Shown here in pieces: positions 35,503 through 43,059 of a stretch of DNA of 64,000 bases. The notes beneath the pieces were generated by a model. That model did not search any database. It saw only the letters and a program-made list of their open reading frames with translations, and had not been told where the DNA came from. Position numbers and translations under genes: made by a program. The stretch comes from Armatimonadota bacterium (GTDB lineage Bacteria; Armatimonadota; UBA5829; DTLH01), in assembly GCA_029551395.1 (NCBI GenBank), contig JAKPFN010000147.1, forward strand, positions 1 to 64,000, written 5' to 3'. The stretch's first letter is position 1, and every line of letters begins with the position of its first letter.

Positions 35503-36285
35503 TTATAACCTTGAGACTTGTTCTGCATAGTCTCCCACTATTGTTCCCGCTAATAATACTGAGTATACAACTGCTGCAGCTACCGCGACTCCTGCAACTG
35601 TGCGTAAACCATGTGCACTTTTTACTATCATTTCACTTACCGCCCAGGAAAGAGCTGCTCCGTACCCAGTAGATAACTGCACAGCAAGCGAAATATCATC
35701 ACGACCGAGTTGAGCAAGACCGAATGCCGTAATTGCAGTGTTAGCCAATCTCGATACTGACAAAGAAACCACTTTTGTCCATTTACCAATTTTGGAAAAT
35801 GCAGCAGCTTGGAGGAGCGCCAACAAAGTGTATACTGTACCTACACCATACCAGAAGGTTGAATGATAAGAAACTAAATTAGAGTGCTTACCATTTGTAT
35901 CCACTAGATTCACCGAATTATTCCCACAATAAGCATACCAGTTCGCCCCATCCCCAGCAGGGTCTTCTGATATAAACCTTCCTATTGCAGAATCGTAGTA
36001 CCTGGCCTGCATGTAGATCAGTCCGGTGTTACTGTCGGTTGTATGGCCAAGCTTGCCTACGAACTTGTGGCTGCTTGCTCCGCTGCTTCCTCCGAGGTCA
36101 TTGCCGTAGACATCCAGCCTGTTGACTCCAAGCACTGGAACACAGGGAGTATTATCGGCTTCCATGAATACGTTTTCGCCTACTTCGGCAATCACGCTTC
36201 CCAGGCCGTCATACAGATACCATCTCACCACATGCCTTGATGGGTTGCCTGGATCCTCGGCTGGAAAAGTAATGCAGGGAAGCAA
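35503..36285 (-). pseudogene. 5'-truncated RHS fragment with hydrophobic tip (tip 1)
   Basis: The frame begins abruptly in the RHS core at AEDPGNPSRHVVRWYLYDGLGSV and continues through GLIYMQARYYDSAIGRFISEDPAGDGANWYAYCGNNSVNLVDTNGK, the canonical core end. It then carries a tip of about 130 residues unlike tip 2: hydrophobic, with several possible helices (VGTVYTLLALLQAAAF, VAVAAAVVYSVLLAGTIVG). Homology to the other RHS copy stops sharply near 36262, marking a recombination boundary. The first eight residues of the track ORF (MLPCITFP) are not RHS. It is a displaced tip, probably not translated on its own. Confidence 0.7.
35950..36262 (-). repeat. RHS core direct repeat, copy B
   Basis: This is the partner of the 34557..34868 repeat. 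The similarity ends at GCCGAGGATCC near 36262, where unrelated sequence begins. Confidence 0.85.
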
Positions 36286-36612
36286 GTGAGAGTATCCGGA
36301 AGTTGTAGGTAATTCAGTTAGAGCCAGTGCTTAAGACAGTGTATCTCCTTTCGAGTGAGCGCAAGACACGCCGAAATGGTACTGCTAAAGCCAAAACTTC
36401 TGACTGTTGCCACACGTTAGCAAGTAGGCAAATATTAGTCAAGTAATTACCTTAGAAATATTTATGAAATTTTGTTCTTGCAGTTACCATATATTAATAA
36501 CACAGATAGAGAATGTCAGTCACCACAACAGTACTTAATCATCAAGATCAAGTCTAGCACCCACTGGACTCTGAACTCATCAACACTGTTTATTAGCATA
36601 TGCCTGCCTCTC
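36286..36612. other. Non-coding filler of the RHS island
   Basis: This AT-rich stretch lies between the broken RHS core and the GH2 scrap. I see no gene, RNA, terminal inverted repeat or integrase remnant. It may be decayed sequence from earlier insertions. Confidence 0.4.
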
Positions 36613-36660
36613 GGATTCGCAGTCCCTGCAGCCATAGAATCAGGCAAATCGAATACATAA
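36613..36660 (+). pseudogene. Duplicated scrap of the GH2 3' end
   Basis: The bases encode GFAVPAAIESGKSNT and a stop, matching the last residues of the GH2 protein at 31555..33333 (AFAAPAAIEKGKSNT stop). At the DNA level roughly four in five positions agree over 48 bases. The upstream part of the track ORF (36472..36612) is unrelated to GH2. This is the far edge of the RHS island, 45 bases from tRNA-Val. Confidence 0.65.
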
Positions 36661-36663
36661 TCT

Positions 36664-36699
36664 ATAAAAAACGAAGGGGCATTCCAGCTGGAATGCCCC
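36664..36699 (-). terminator. Rho-independent terminator of tRNA-Val
   Basis: A perfect 24-base palindrome (GGGGCATTCCAGCTGGAATGCCCC) is followed on the minus strand by TTCGTTTTTTATAG. It lies seven bases behind the 3' end of tRNA-Val. Confidence 0.9.
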
Positions 36700-36705
36700 A
36701 ATCTA

Positions 36706-36780
36706 TGGTGGGCGATACTGGATTCGAACCAGTGACCTCTTCGGTGTGAACGAAGCGATCTCCCACTGATCTAATCGCCC
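36706..36780 (-). tRNA. tRNA-Val (anticodon CAC)
   Basis: The minus strand folds as a full cloverleaf. The acceptor is GGGCGAT / ATCGCCC, with D-arm GATC...GATC, anticodon stem CTTCG / CGAAG with loop TTCACAC (anticodon CAC, reading GTG), T-arm ACTGG-TTCGAAT-CCAGT, discriminator A and an encoded CCA. Its 3' end points toward the RHS island, the usual orientation for tRNA-associated insertions. Confidence 0.96.
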
Positions 36781-36940
36781 ATTACTGGAGTAATTCTATC
36801 GTTCAGAACCCTAAATGTCAAGACTTTGAAAGACAACCGGATTTGACATTACTCTTGCCGTAGAACAGTTCGTCCGCTACAATACTTAAGCAGCCTGCCA
36901 AAGATAAATCCCTTCATAAAGGGTATCTCCTTACAGGTAC

Positions 36941-37603
36941 ATGTATCTTATGGAAGGACGAGAATACTTGGAAAACTTAAAGAAAATAGCTGAAGACATA
37001 CGCGCGGAACTTGATGCCAAGAATGCAGCAAGAGAACAAGCACTAACATTATCACGAGAGATCATCAGACTGTCGGCAAATTCAATCAGAGCCGTCCATA
37101 GAGATGAATTCGATGATGCTCGCGAGCTTATGGACCAGGCGCAAGCTAAGGTAATCGAGTCTAAGAAACTTCTGCAAAACCAGTTGGACATCTACTACAC
37201 AGGTTATGTGCTAGATGCTCAAAAGGAATATGCAGAGTCTGAGCTTACAATGGCTATCGTGCGCAATATGCCTCTTCCCAGCCATCAGGAATTAGGTGTC
37301 GAATGCGCTCCATATCTTAATGGGCTTGGTGAAGCAATCGGAGAGTGCCGCAGGCGGGTACTGGACATCATCCGTCTTGGAGAATTCGAAAGAGGAGAGC
37401 AAATACTCCAGGTCATGGACGATGTGTATTATCTGCTAGTCACCTTCGACTATCCAGATGCAGTAACAGGTGGCCTTCGCCGGACAACAGACATGGTCAG
37501 AGGAGTCCTCGAGCGGACACGCGGCGACCTGACTGTAACGATAAGCCAGAAAGAGCTGGAAGACTCGATAAAAGATGCAGTGAAAAAACTCGCAACCGAC
37601 TGA
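36941..37603 (+). CDS. Translin-family RNA-binding protein
   Basis: The product is 220 residues, almost all helical. It matches the archaeal/bacterial translin pattern: REQALTLSREIIRLSANSIRAVHRDE near the N-terminus, PSHQELGVECAPYLNGLGEAIGECRR in the middle, and MDDVYYLLVTFDYPDAVTGGLRRTTDMVRGVLERTRGDLT at the end. Eukaryotic translin binds RNA and, with TRAX, forms the C3PO nuclease that trims small-RNA passenger strands and tRNA leaders. The stop overlaps the start of cca (TGATG), so the two are translationally coupled. A role in tRNA-end metabolism is a reasonable inference. The ATG at 36950 is an alternative start. Confidence 0.88.
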   Translation: MYLMEGREYLENLKKIAEDIRAELDAKNAAREQALTLSREIIRLSANSIRAVHRDEFDDARELMDQAQAKVIESKKLLQNQLDIYYTGYVLDAQKEYAESELTMAIVRNMPLPSHQELGVECAPYLNGLGEAIGECRRRVLDIIRLGEFERGEQILQVMDDVYYLLVTFDYPDAVTGGLRRTTDMVRGVLERTRGDLTVTISQKELEDSIKDAVKKLATD

Positions 37604-38988
37604 TGAACAAAGACAAGACTCTGCACATTCTTAAGGAAGCAACCAGAAATTCAGTTTATGAATATCGGCTGTATCTGGTAGGCGGAATAGTTAGAGATGA
37701 GATTCTCGGCAGCCCCGGAGAAGAGGATATTGACATAGTCCTGGAAGGTGATGCAACAAAGCTTGCACGTTATCTGTTTAACATCGGAATCACCGACTTC
37801 AAGCCAGTTGTTTTTCCTCGCTTCGGGACTGCTATGGTCTCTATCGAAGGCACACAAGTCGAGCTGGTCAGCGCCCGCAGCGAATCTTATGCTCCTGAAA
37901 GCCGCAAACCTGAAATCGAACTTGCATCTCTTGAACAGGATGTCCTCAGGCGCGATTTCACTATTAACACGCTGATGAAAAACCTCCATACCGGAGAGAT
38001 TCTCGACATCACCGGTAAGGGGCTTAGTGACCTGCGCGAAGGTATCATCAGAACTCCTACTGACCCGGAAGTAACCTTCGAAGATGACCCGCTCCGCATG
38101 CTCAGAGCAATACGCTTTTCTGCCAGGTTTGGGTTTGTTATCGAAGATAAGACTTATGAGGCTATAAAGAATAAAGCTCATCGTTTGTCGATAATCAGTA
38201 AGGAGCGCATCAGAGACGAATTTTCGAAGATGCTTATGACATCAAGAGCAGCGCAGGCGATAGAAACGCTCAGAACTACTGGTTTGCTGGCTCAGTTTGC
38301 CCCTGAACTGCTTGAGATGTACGGTGTCACACAAAACATCTATCACCTGTATGATGTTTGGACGCATACAATGAAAGCTCTTGAGTCTTTGCCCGATACA
38401 GCAGACCTGGCATTGAGGCTTGCAACTCTGTTTCACGATGTAGGCAAACCCAAAACCCGCTCAGTCGATGAAAAATCGCAGGTGCATTTCTACTCTCATC
38501 AACATATCGGCGCTGAGATCACTCACCGTGTATTGAATCGGCTCCGCTATCCAAATGACATAATCAGAAGAGTCACAAAGCTGGTAGAGATGCACCTTAG
38601 AGTTGGTGAATACGATTCCAAGTGGACTAATGCAGCAGTCAGACGACTGATCCGAGATGCAGGGCCTGATCTGGATGCACTTATTACTCTTACCAAAGCA
38701 GATAAATCGGCTGCTAATCCTGCAATGCCTTCTGTTGACTTGGATGAACTAGGGAAACGGATAGAACAGGTCCAGAAACATGTAGATGTCCACACAATAC
38801 GCAGCCCTCTCAATGGACGGGAGATAATGCAGTTGTTGGATATACCTCAAGGCCCATTGATTAAGGAAATAAAGAACTTCTTGATAAATGAGATCATGGA
38901 AGAACGGCTAGCACCTGCAGATAAAGAAAAAGCCGCAGAGCTTGTTCTTAAACAATGGTCCACCCAACGACAAACCAAAGACAACTAA
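37603..38988 (+). CDS. cca: CCA-adding tRNA nucleotidyltransferase with HD domain
   Basis: The product is 461 residues from the ATG at 37603; the track start at 37345 lies inside the translin gene in another frame. The nucleotidyltransferase signature is LVGGIVRDEILG followed by EDIDIVLEGD. RRDFTINTLM and EDDPLRMLRAIRFSARFGF are the conserved head and neck segments. A C-terminal HD domain carries LATLFHDVGKPKTR and HFYSHQHIGAEI. It adds or repairs the 3' CCA of tRNAs, and the HD part may act as a phosphohydrolase. Since tRNA-Val and tRNA-Ser here encode CCA, its main task is repair. Confidence 0.93.
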   Translation: MNKDKTLHILKEATRNSVYEYRLYLVGGIVRDEILGSPGEEDIDIVLEGDATKLARYLFNIGITDFKPVVFPRFGTAMVSIEGTQVELVSARSESYAPESRKPEIELASLEQDVLRRDFTINTLMKNLHTGEILDITGKGLSDLREGIIRTPTDPEVTFEDDPLRMLRAIRFSARFGFVIEDKTYEAIKNKAHRLSIISKERIRDEFSKMLMTSRAAQAIETLRTTGLLAQFAPELLEMYGVTQNIYHLYDVWTHTMKALESLPDTADLALRLATLFHDVGKPKTRSVDEKSQVHFYSHQHIGAEITHRVLNRLRYPNDIIRRVTKLVEMHLRVGEYDSKWTNAAVRRLIRDAGPDLDALITLTKADKSAANPAMPSVDLDELGKRIEQVQKHVDVHTIRSPLNGREIMQLLDIPQGPLIKEIKNFLINEIMEERLAPADKEKAAELVLKQWSTQRQTKDN

Positions 38989-39179
38989 CAGGATTCATCT
39001 ATCACATTTCCTGCTTCCATTTACCTGCTTATCATTTCAGGTCTTTCTTAACTTTACATTCGCCACACCAGACTTTTCTCTTTTCACAATATAAAAAAAC
39101 TGGTGAGATTGCCTGGCAACATAAGAGTAAGAGTTACGTCTTCCGATAATCGAAGATAAATATGTAGCAGGCCACTCAA

Positions 39180-40505
39180 ATGCAGTGTTTTGATGATCGG
39201 AAACTAAGACAATTTATACAGGGAGAGCTTTCAGCAGAAGAAATGCTCTCTACCAGCAAGCACATTCAGAGTTGTCCGGTATGCCGGACTAGACTCACCA
39301 GCAGCAAAACATATCTTAATGCTGTTTATTCAATAAGCGACGTTACACTTGCTTGCGGCGAATGCCCGGATTACGAGATCCTTTCTGCTTTTGTGGAAGA
39401 TAGCCTGCCTCATGAAGCTCATCAACACATTGAACGGCACATTTCTTTATGTGAGTTGTGCTGGAATGATGTTGAGACACTTCAAGCATCAAGAGCAAGA
39501 GCTACACTTGCACCTGAGATTACAGTCCAGCCAGGTCAGTTTGCCCAGCGCCGTTCCTGGAATATATTTGCATGGCCCAGGCTTGCTGCCGCAACTACCG
39601 GCGTCGCAGCCGTTGCAGTTGTGCTTATGCTGTCACAGACAAGTTTAAACAATAAGCCAGCAATCACAAAAGTCGGAGATAGGCCTGCGGTTGTAGCTCG
39701 GGGCAATACGGATGCACCTATAAAAATCGACACTCCCGAACCAAGAGTCACTATATCTAAAGATTCTGAAGAAACCAGCCTGACAACGGCACCTGAGCCT
39801 GATAAACCTACGGCTACCAAAGAGTCTACTTTGACAACTCCTGAGTCGGTATTTGTTGCCGAATTCAAAGATGGCAGCGTTACCGTAGGCCGTTCCAATG
39901 GCAAACTCATGGCTCGCTCCGACGGTAGAGATTTCGAAGTCCAAGTAGCTGCATTGGTCAATCAGAAGCTGAGAGACGGACAAGTGCCTTCCAGCTTCCA
40001 AATGGCAAAGGCTGATGAGGTTCGCGGGCCTCAAGATATTATCAAGATCAAAAGGCTGTCTCCATTGCCCGGCAGTATAGCGCAGAACAGTCCTGAGTTC
40101 ACTTGGGAACCTGTAGAAGGCGCTATGAAGTATCGGGTAGAGATTTACTCGATGGATGGCACAGCAATTCACGAAGCAGAGACAGAAGACACCAGATATC
40201 ATTATGACGGAAAACTCGAAGGCGGAGGCTATAAATGGGTAGTCAGAGTCCGCAGAGGCTTCCTTGCTGACTGGGAATGGTCTGAAGCTGTTCCGTTCCG
40301 GGTAATGTCTCAGAAAGAACTGGACCTTATTGATCAAGCAAAGCGCGATTATCCCGGGTCCCATTTGGTACTTGGCACGATTTATGAATCACTTGGCCTC
40401 AATCATGATGCAGTGAGCGAATTCTCAGCTCTAGCAACCGAGAATCCGAATTCACCTTTAGCAGCGAAGCTTCTTGAAGGTGCCCGAAAGAAAGTTAAGG
40501 AGTAA
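39180..40505 (+). CDS. Double zinc-finger (zf-HC2) membrane protein with FN3-like domain
   Basis: The product is 441 residues. Two anti-sigma-type zinc fingers are visible, HIQSCPVC (about 28-35) and HISLCELC (about 90-97), each preceded by the usual helix. One membrane helix follows at about 135-155 (AATTGVAAVAVVLML). A disordered Thr/Pro-rich stretch leads to a beta domain (about 290-375: LSPLPGSIAQNSPEFTWEPVEGAMKYRVEIY) and a short TPR-like tail. This is the layout of an anti-sigma factor, but no sigma gene is adjacent, so it may control a distant sigma or serve as a scaffold. The next gene is 17 bases downstream. Confidence 0.75.
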   Translation: MQCFDDRKLRQFIQGELSAEEMLSTSKHIQSCPVCRTRLTSSKTYLNAVYSISDVTLACGECPDYEILSAFVEDSLPHEAHQHIERHISLCELCWNDVETLQASRARATLAPEITVQPGQFAQRRSWNIFAWPRLAAATTGVAAVAVVLMLSQTSLNNKPAITKVGDRPAVVARGNTDAPIKIDTPEPRVTISKDSEETSLTTAPEPDKPTATKESTLTTPESVFVAEFKDGSVTVGRSNGKLMARSDGRDFEVQVAALVNQKLRDGQVPSSFQMAKADEVRGPQDIIKIKRLSPLPGSIAQNSPEFTWEPVEGAMKYRVEIYSMDGTAIHEAETEDTRYHYDGKLEGGGYKWVVRVRRGFLADWEWSEAVPFRVMSQKELDLIDQAKRDYPGSHLVLGTIYESLGLNHDAVSEFSALATENPNSPLAAKLLEGARKKVKE

Positions 40506-40522
40506 TTCCTGGAGAGGTCCAA

Positions 40523-41431
40523 ATGAGGCTCGCAATCACTGCCCTGTTAATTCTGTTATTCCTACCAGCGGCTGCCCAGTTGTTCGCTGACACCAGATCC
40601 GGTCTTGTCCAGAAAGTAACAGGCGGAGAGATCGACTGGGAAAATCAGTCAGTTTTAGCAACAGCAGAAGCACTGATGCCAAGTGAAGCTGAAGAGCCTA
40701 ATCGCACGAAAGCTCACCTCAAGGCCAAAGGCAGCGCCAGGACTAAAGCAATAGCCAATCTTCTTGTTGCAATCGATGCCCTTCCTGTTAATTATGCGAT
40801 TTGCTGCCAGGATTTGATGAAAAACGACGACCTTCTCAGACAGGCAATAGAAGGGCTTGTTCATAATGCTGAGATCGTCTCTGACAGGCGCATACAACAG
40901 GCTGGTGAATCTATGGTCGAAGTTACGGCAAGCATCCCGCTTTACGGAGCCTTCGGACCGGGAAGATCTATGCTTCGCTCACTTGTTCAACAAGAGAAAC
41001 AGGGACGCGCCTCTGCACAAGTCAAGGTTGAGACACCTAAACCGTTCATCACAGCAGATGCTCCATCAAATCAAAAAGGACCTTTCAGTTCTCTTATAAT
41101 CGATGCTCGAGGTTTCCGGCTGCAAAAGGCGCTCAACCCAAGAATTCGGAAACCAGATGGCGTGGAAGTCTGGGGAAGTCTGCAACTGGACATGCCTGTG
41201 CTTCCATCAGGCGTGGCTGTATATATGTCATCAGTTGATGATGCCCAGCAACACCCATACTCAGGGAAAAATCCGCTGATAATCCGAGCAGTCGGCAGAG
41301 CTGGTGGGGCGATATTTTGTGACGCAGTTATAACCACTACAGATGCTGATTTGATCCTCAAAGAGAATAAAACCAGCCAATTCCTCGATGATTTCCGAGT
41401 ATTCTTCATCGTGGATGCTGTATCTGAATGA
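40523..41431 (+). CDS. Secreted LPP20-like protein
   Basis: The product is 302 residues with a signal peptide (MRLAITALLILLFLPAAAQLFA). The middle, ARTKAIANLLVAIDALPVN and RRIQQAGESMVEVTASIPLYG, resembles the LPP20 fold found in cell-envelope proteins. There is no lipobox cysteine, so it is periplasmic rather than a lipoprotein. The C-terminal half has a beta-rich domain (FSSLIIDARGFRLQKALNPRI). GGAGAGG precedes the ATG. It is probably in one operon with the double zinc-finger protein. The molecular function is not known. Confidence 0.7.
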   Translation: MRLAITALLILLFLPAAAQLFADTRSGLVQKVTGGEIDWENQSVLATAEALMPSEAEEPNRTKAHLKAKGSARTKAIANLLVAIDALPVNYAICCQDLMKNDDLLRQAIEGLVHNAEIVSDRRIQQAGESMVEVTASIPLYGAFGPGRSMLRSLVQQEKQGRASAQVKVETPKPFITADAPSNQKGPFSSLIIDARGFRLQKALNPRIRKPDGVEVWGSLQLDMPVLPSGVAVYMSSVDDAQQHPYSGKNPLIIRAVGRAGGAIFCDAVITTTDADLILKENKTSQFLDDFRVFFIVDAVSE

Positions 41432-41470
41432 TATAACTACCTCCTGGCGCTTATAGATTTATGATTAGGG

Positions 41471-41476
41471 TATAAT
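41471..41476 (+). promoter_or_regulatory. Possible -10 box for the HTH-MBL gene
   Basis: A perfect TATAAT lies 24 bases ahead of the start at 41501, but the region 17 bases upstream lacks a clear -35. The short distance leaves little room for a ribosome site. Confidence 0.35.
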
Positions 41477-41500
41477 TGGCCTCAGAGGCTTTAGACCACG

Positions 41501-42334
41501 ATGCTTGAAGACGAGTTTGGGGATATAATTGCTAAAGCGCGCGTTGGATTGGGTTACACTGTTGATCAAGTTGCCCACCTTACCAGCCTTTCAAGCCGAT
41601 TCATCGAACGTTTGGAAAATTATCAAGAACAAGCATCTGCTGAACAGGTGCGAGTTCTTGCAGAGGTTCTCTCACTTGATCCTGACAAGCTCATAGATAT
41701 TGTAATCAACGGTTGGGAGCCTTCTCCTGCTGCTTTGCCTCAGGAAAATGCGCTAATTCAAACTATATTCGTTCCTTATGGTTCGTTTGGAGAGAACTGC
41801 TACATCCTGACGTGCCAGCAAACATCAAAATCAGCAGTTATTGATCCAGGCGGAGCAGCAAATGAGATCGTTCATGCAATAAACGAGTCCAACCTTTCAC
41901 TTGACTTGATTCTTTTGACTCATGCGCATGGAGATCACACTGCTGGAATCCCCGAATTAGCCTCAAACTTCTGCGAATTCCGCGTAGTGAGCCATCCTGC
42001 AGATAAGTCTAAAATCCCGTTGATTGACCGCTTGCAATGGCAGGGCGCAAGTGATGATGACCAACTTAAACTCGGAAACTTGGACATACTTGTGCAGTAT
42101 ACACCAGGTCACACACCTGGAGCGCTCTGCTATCAAGTAGATCAGGTTTGCTTTGTTGGAGATACTTTATTCGCCGGGTCGATTGGCCGGCCAGCAAGCT
42201 CAGATATTTACGAAAAGATGCTTTCAGGCATCCGCAATAAAATACTATCACTTCCAAGAGATACAATAATCCTGCCTGGACACGGCCCCATAACCACTGT
42301 AGGTGAGGAAATATCTCACAATCCATTCTTCTGA
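41501..42334 (+). CDS. HTH (XRE-like) and metallo-beta-lactamase fusion, glyoxalase II type
   Basis: The product is 277 residues with two parts. Residues 1-70 form an XRE-like helix-turn-helix (ARVGLGYTVDQVAHLTSLSSRFIERLENYQEQASAEQVRVLAEVL). Residues 85-277 form a metallo-beta-lactamase domain: THAHGDHTAG binds two metals, and TPGHTPG, FVGDTLFAGSIGR and PGHGPITTVGEE are the other ligand segments. The order and spacing fit glyoxalase II-like thioester hydrolases. Fusion to a DNA-binding domain suggests a metabolite-controlled regulator or a DNA-tethered hydrolase. The reading frame is continuous and the linker (GWEPSPAALPQEN) is plausible, so the fusion looks real. Confidence 0.85.
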   Translation: MLEDEFGDIIAKARVGLGYTVDQVAHLTSLSSRFIERLENYQEQASAEQVRVLAEVLSLDPDKLIDIVINGWEPSPAALPQENALIQTIFVPYGSFGENCYILTCQQTSKSAVIDPGGAANEIVHAINESNLSLDLILLTHAHGDHTAGIPELASNFCEFRVVSHPADKSKIPLIDRLQWQGASDDDQLKLGNLDILVQYTPGHTPGALCYQVDQVCFVGDTLFAGSIGRPASSDIYEKMLSGIRNKILSLPRDTIILPGHGPITTVGEEISHNPFF

Positions 42335-42419
42335 GATACACCCAAAGGTTTCCTTCGTTGAATGACATCACAAGTATTGAGGGTAAGTAAACCTTGTGTC
42401 GTCGAGATTGGAGGTCACA

Positions 42420-42812
42420 GTGGAAAAACACTTTCGCATATTAGGATATTTGTTTATTGCCTTCGGGATTCTGGACGCTGTATCTATTCTGGCTATCTGG
42501 TTTAGACCGGATATTCTTAGAATGATAGGAGCGCAACAACCTTCTCCCGGAGGCCCATTGATGACAATTGCAGTGATAGTAGGGCTTGCCATATCTGTTA
42601 TTTATATAGTTGCAGGATGGTCTTTGCTTAACAGGAAAGATTGGGCGCGAACAATCACTATAATCGGATCGATTCTTGCGATATTCGACCTGTTTCCACT
42701 TGGAATAGCGCTTGGAATTTATGGCCTGTGGGCTATGTTTTCTTCTCGTGGCAGAGAGGATTATCCGGCTTATATCCGAGGAGGAACGTCTGAGCAATCT
42801 GCCTCGGGATAA
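42420..42812 (+). CDS. Small multi-pass membrane protein
   Basis: The product is 130 residues from the GTG at 42420, which has GGAGG five bases upstream; the track start at 42396 does not. Three or four helices are predicted (ILGYLFIAFGILDAVSILAIWF, MTIAVIVGLAISVIYIVAGWSLL, TITIIGSILAIFDLFPLGIALGIYGLWAMF). The last fits a common DUF-type pattern in small membrane proteins. No function is recognised. It ends just before tRNA-Sec, which is on the opposite strand. Confidence 0.75.
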   Translation: MEKHFRILGYLFIAFGILDAVSILAIWFRPDILRMIGAQQPSPGGPLMTIAVIVGLAISVIYIVAGWSLLNRKDWARTITIIGSILAIFDLFPLGIALGIYGLWAMFSSRGREDYPAYIRGGTSEQSASG

Positions 42813-42822
42813 TGCGAAGTGC

Positions 42823-42922
42823 TGGCGGGACCGTGTGGGAATCGAACCCACCCAACGCAAGCATTACTTACGTCGCGGCTGGTTTTGAAGACCAGGCGAG
42901 CCACCAGGCCCGAGCCGGCCCC
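42823..42922 (-). tRNA. selC: tRNA-Sec (anticodon TCA)
   Basis: The 100-base minus-strand sequence folds as a selenocysteine tRNA. The acceptor is long (GGGGCCGG against ACGGTCCC), the D-stem has six base pairs with a tiny loop (CGGGCC-TGGT-GGCTCG), and the anticodon stem CTGGT / ACCAG has loop CTTCAAA. A long variable arm pairs over nine bases (CGACGTAAG / CTTGCGTTG). The T-arm is GTGGG-TTCGATT-CCCAC and CCA is encoded. The anticodon reads UGA. The cell must therefore make selenoproteins, with selA, selB and selD elsewhere. No obvious selenoprotein lies in the window. Confidence 0.95.
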
Positions 42923-43059
42923 ATAAGGTAACGTCATTCTACCTGCGGGCTTACTAAAAGTCAACAGTCAGCCGTCATAAAAATTGCAGATGGCATAATG
43001 TAAACCAGGAGGTAATTTATCAGGCGCTGTAGAACTATAAATAGGAGTTTTACAGCGTA

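Noticed and set aside
37345-37602. N-terminal extension of the cca ORF
   Set aside because: It lies inside the translin gene in another frame, and the conserved cca N-terminus starts at 37603.
42770-42964. Minus-strand ORF of 64 residues
   Set aside because: It lies over tRNA-Sec and is a shadow of the RNA gene.
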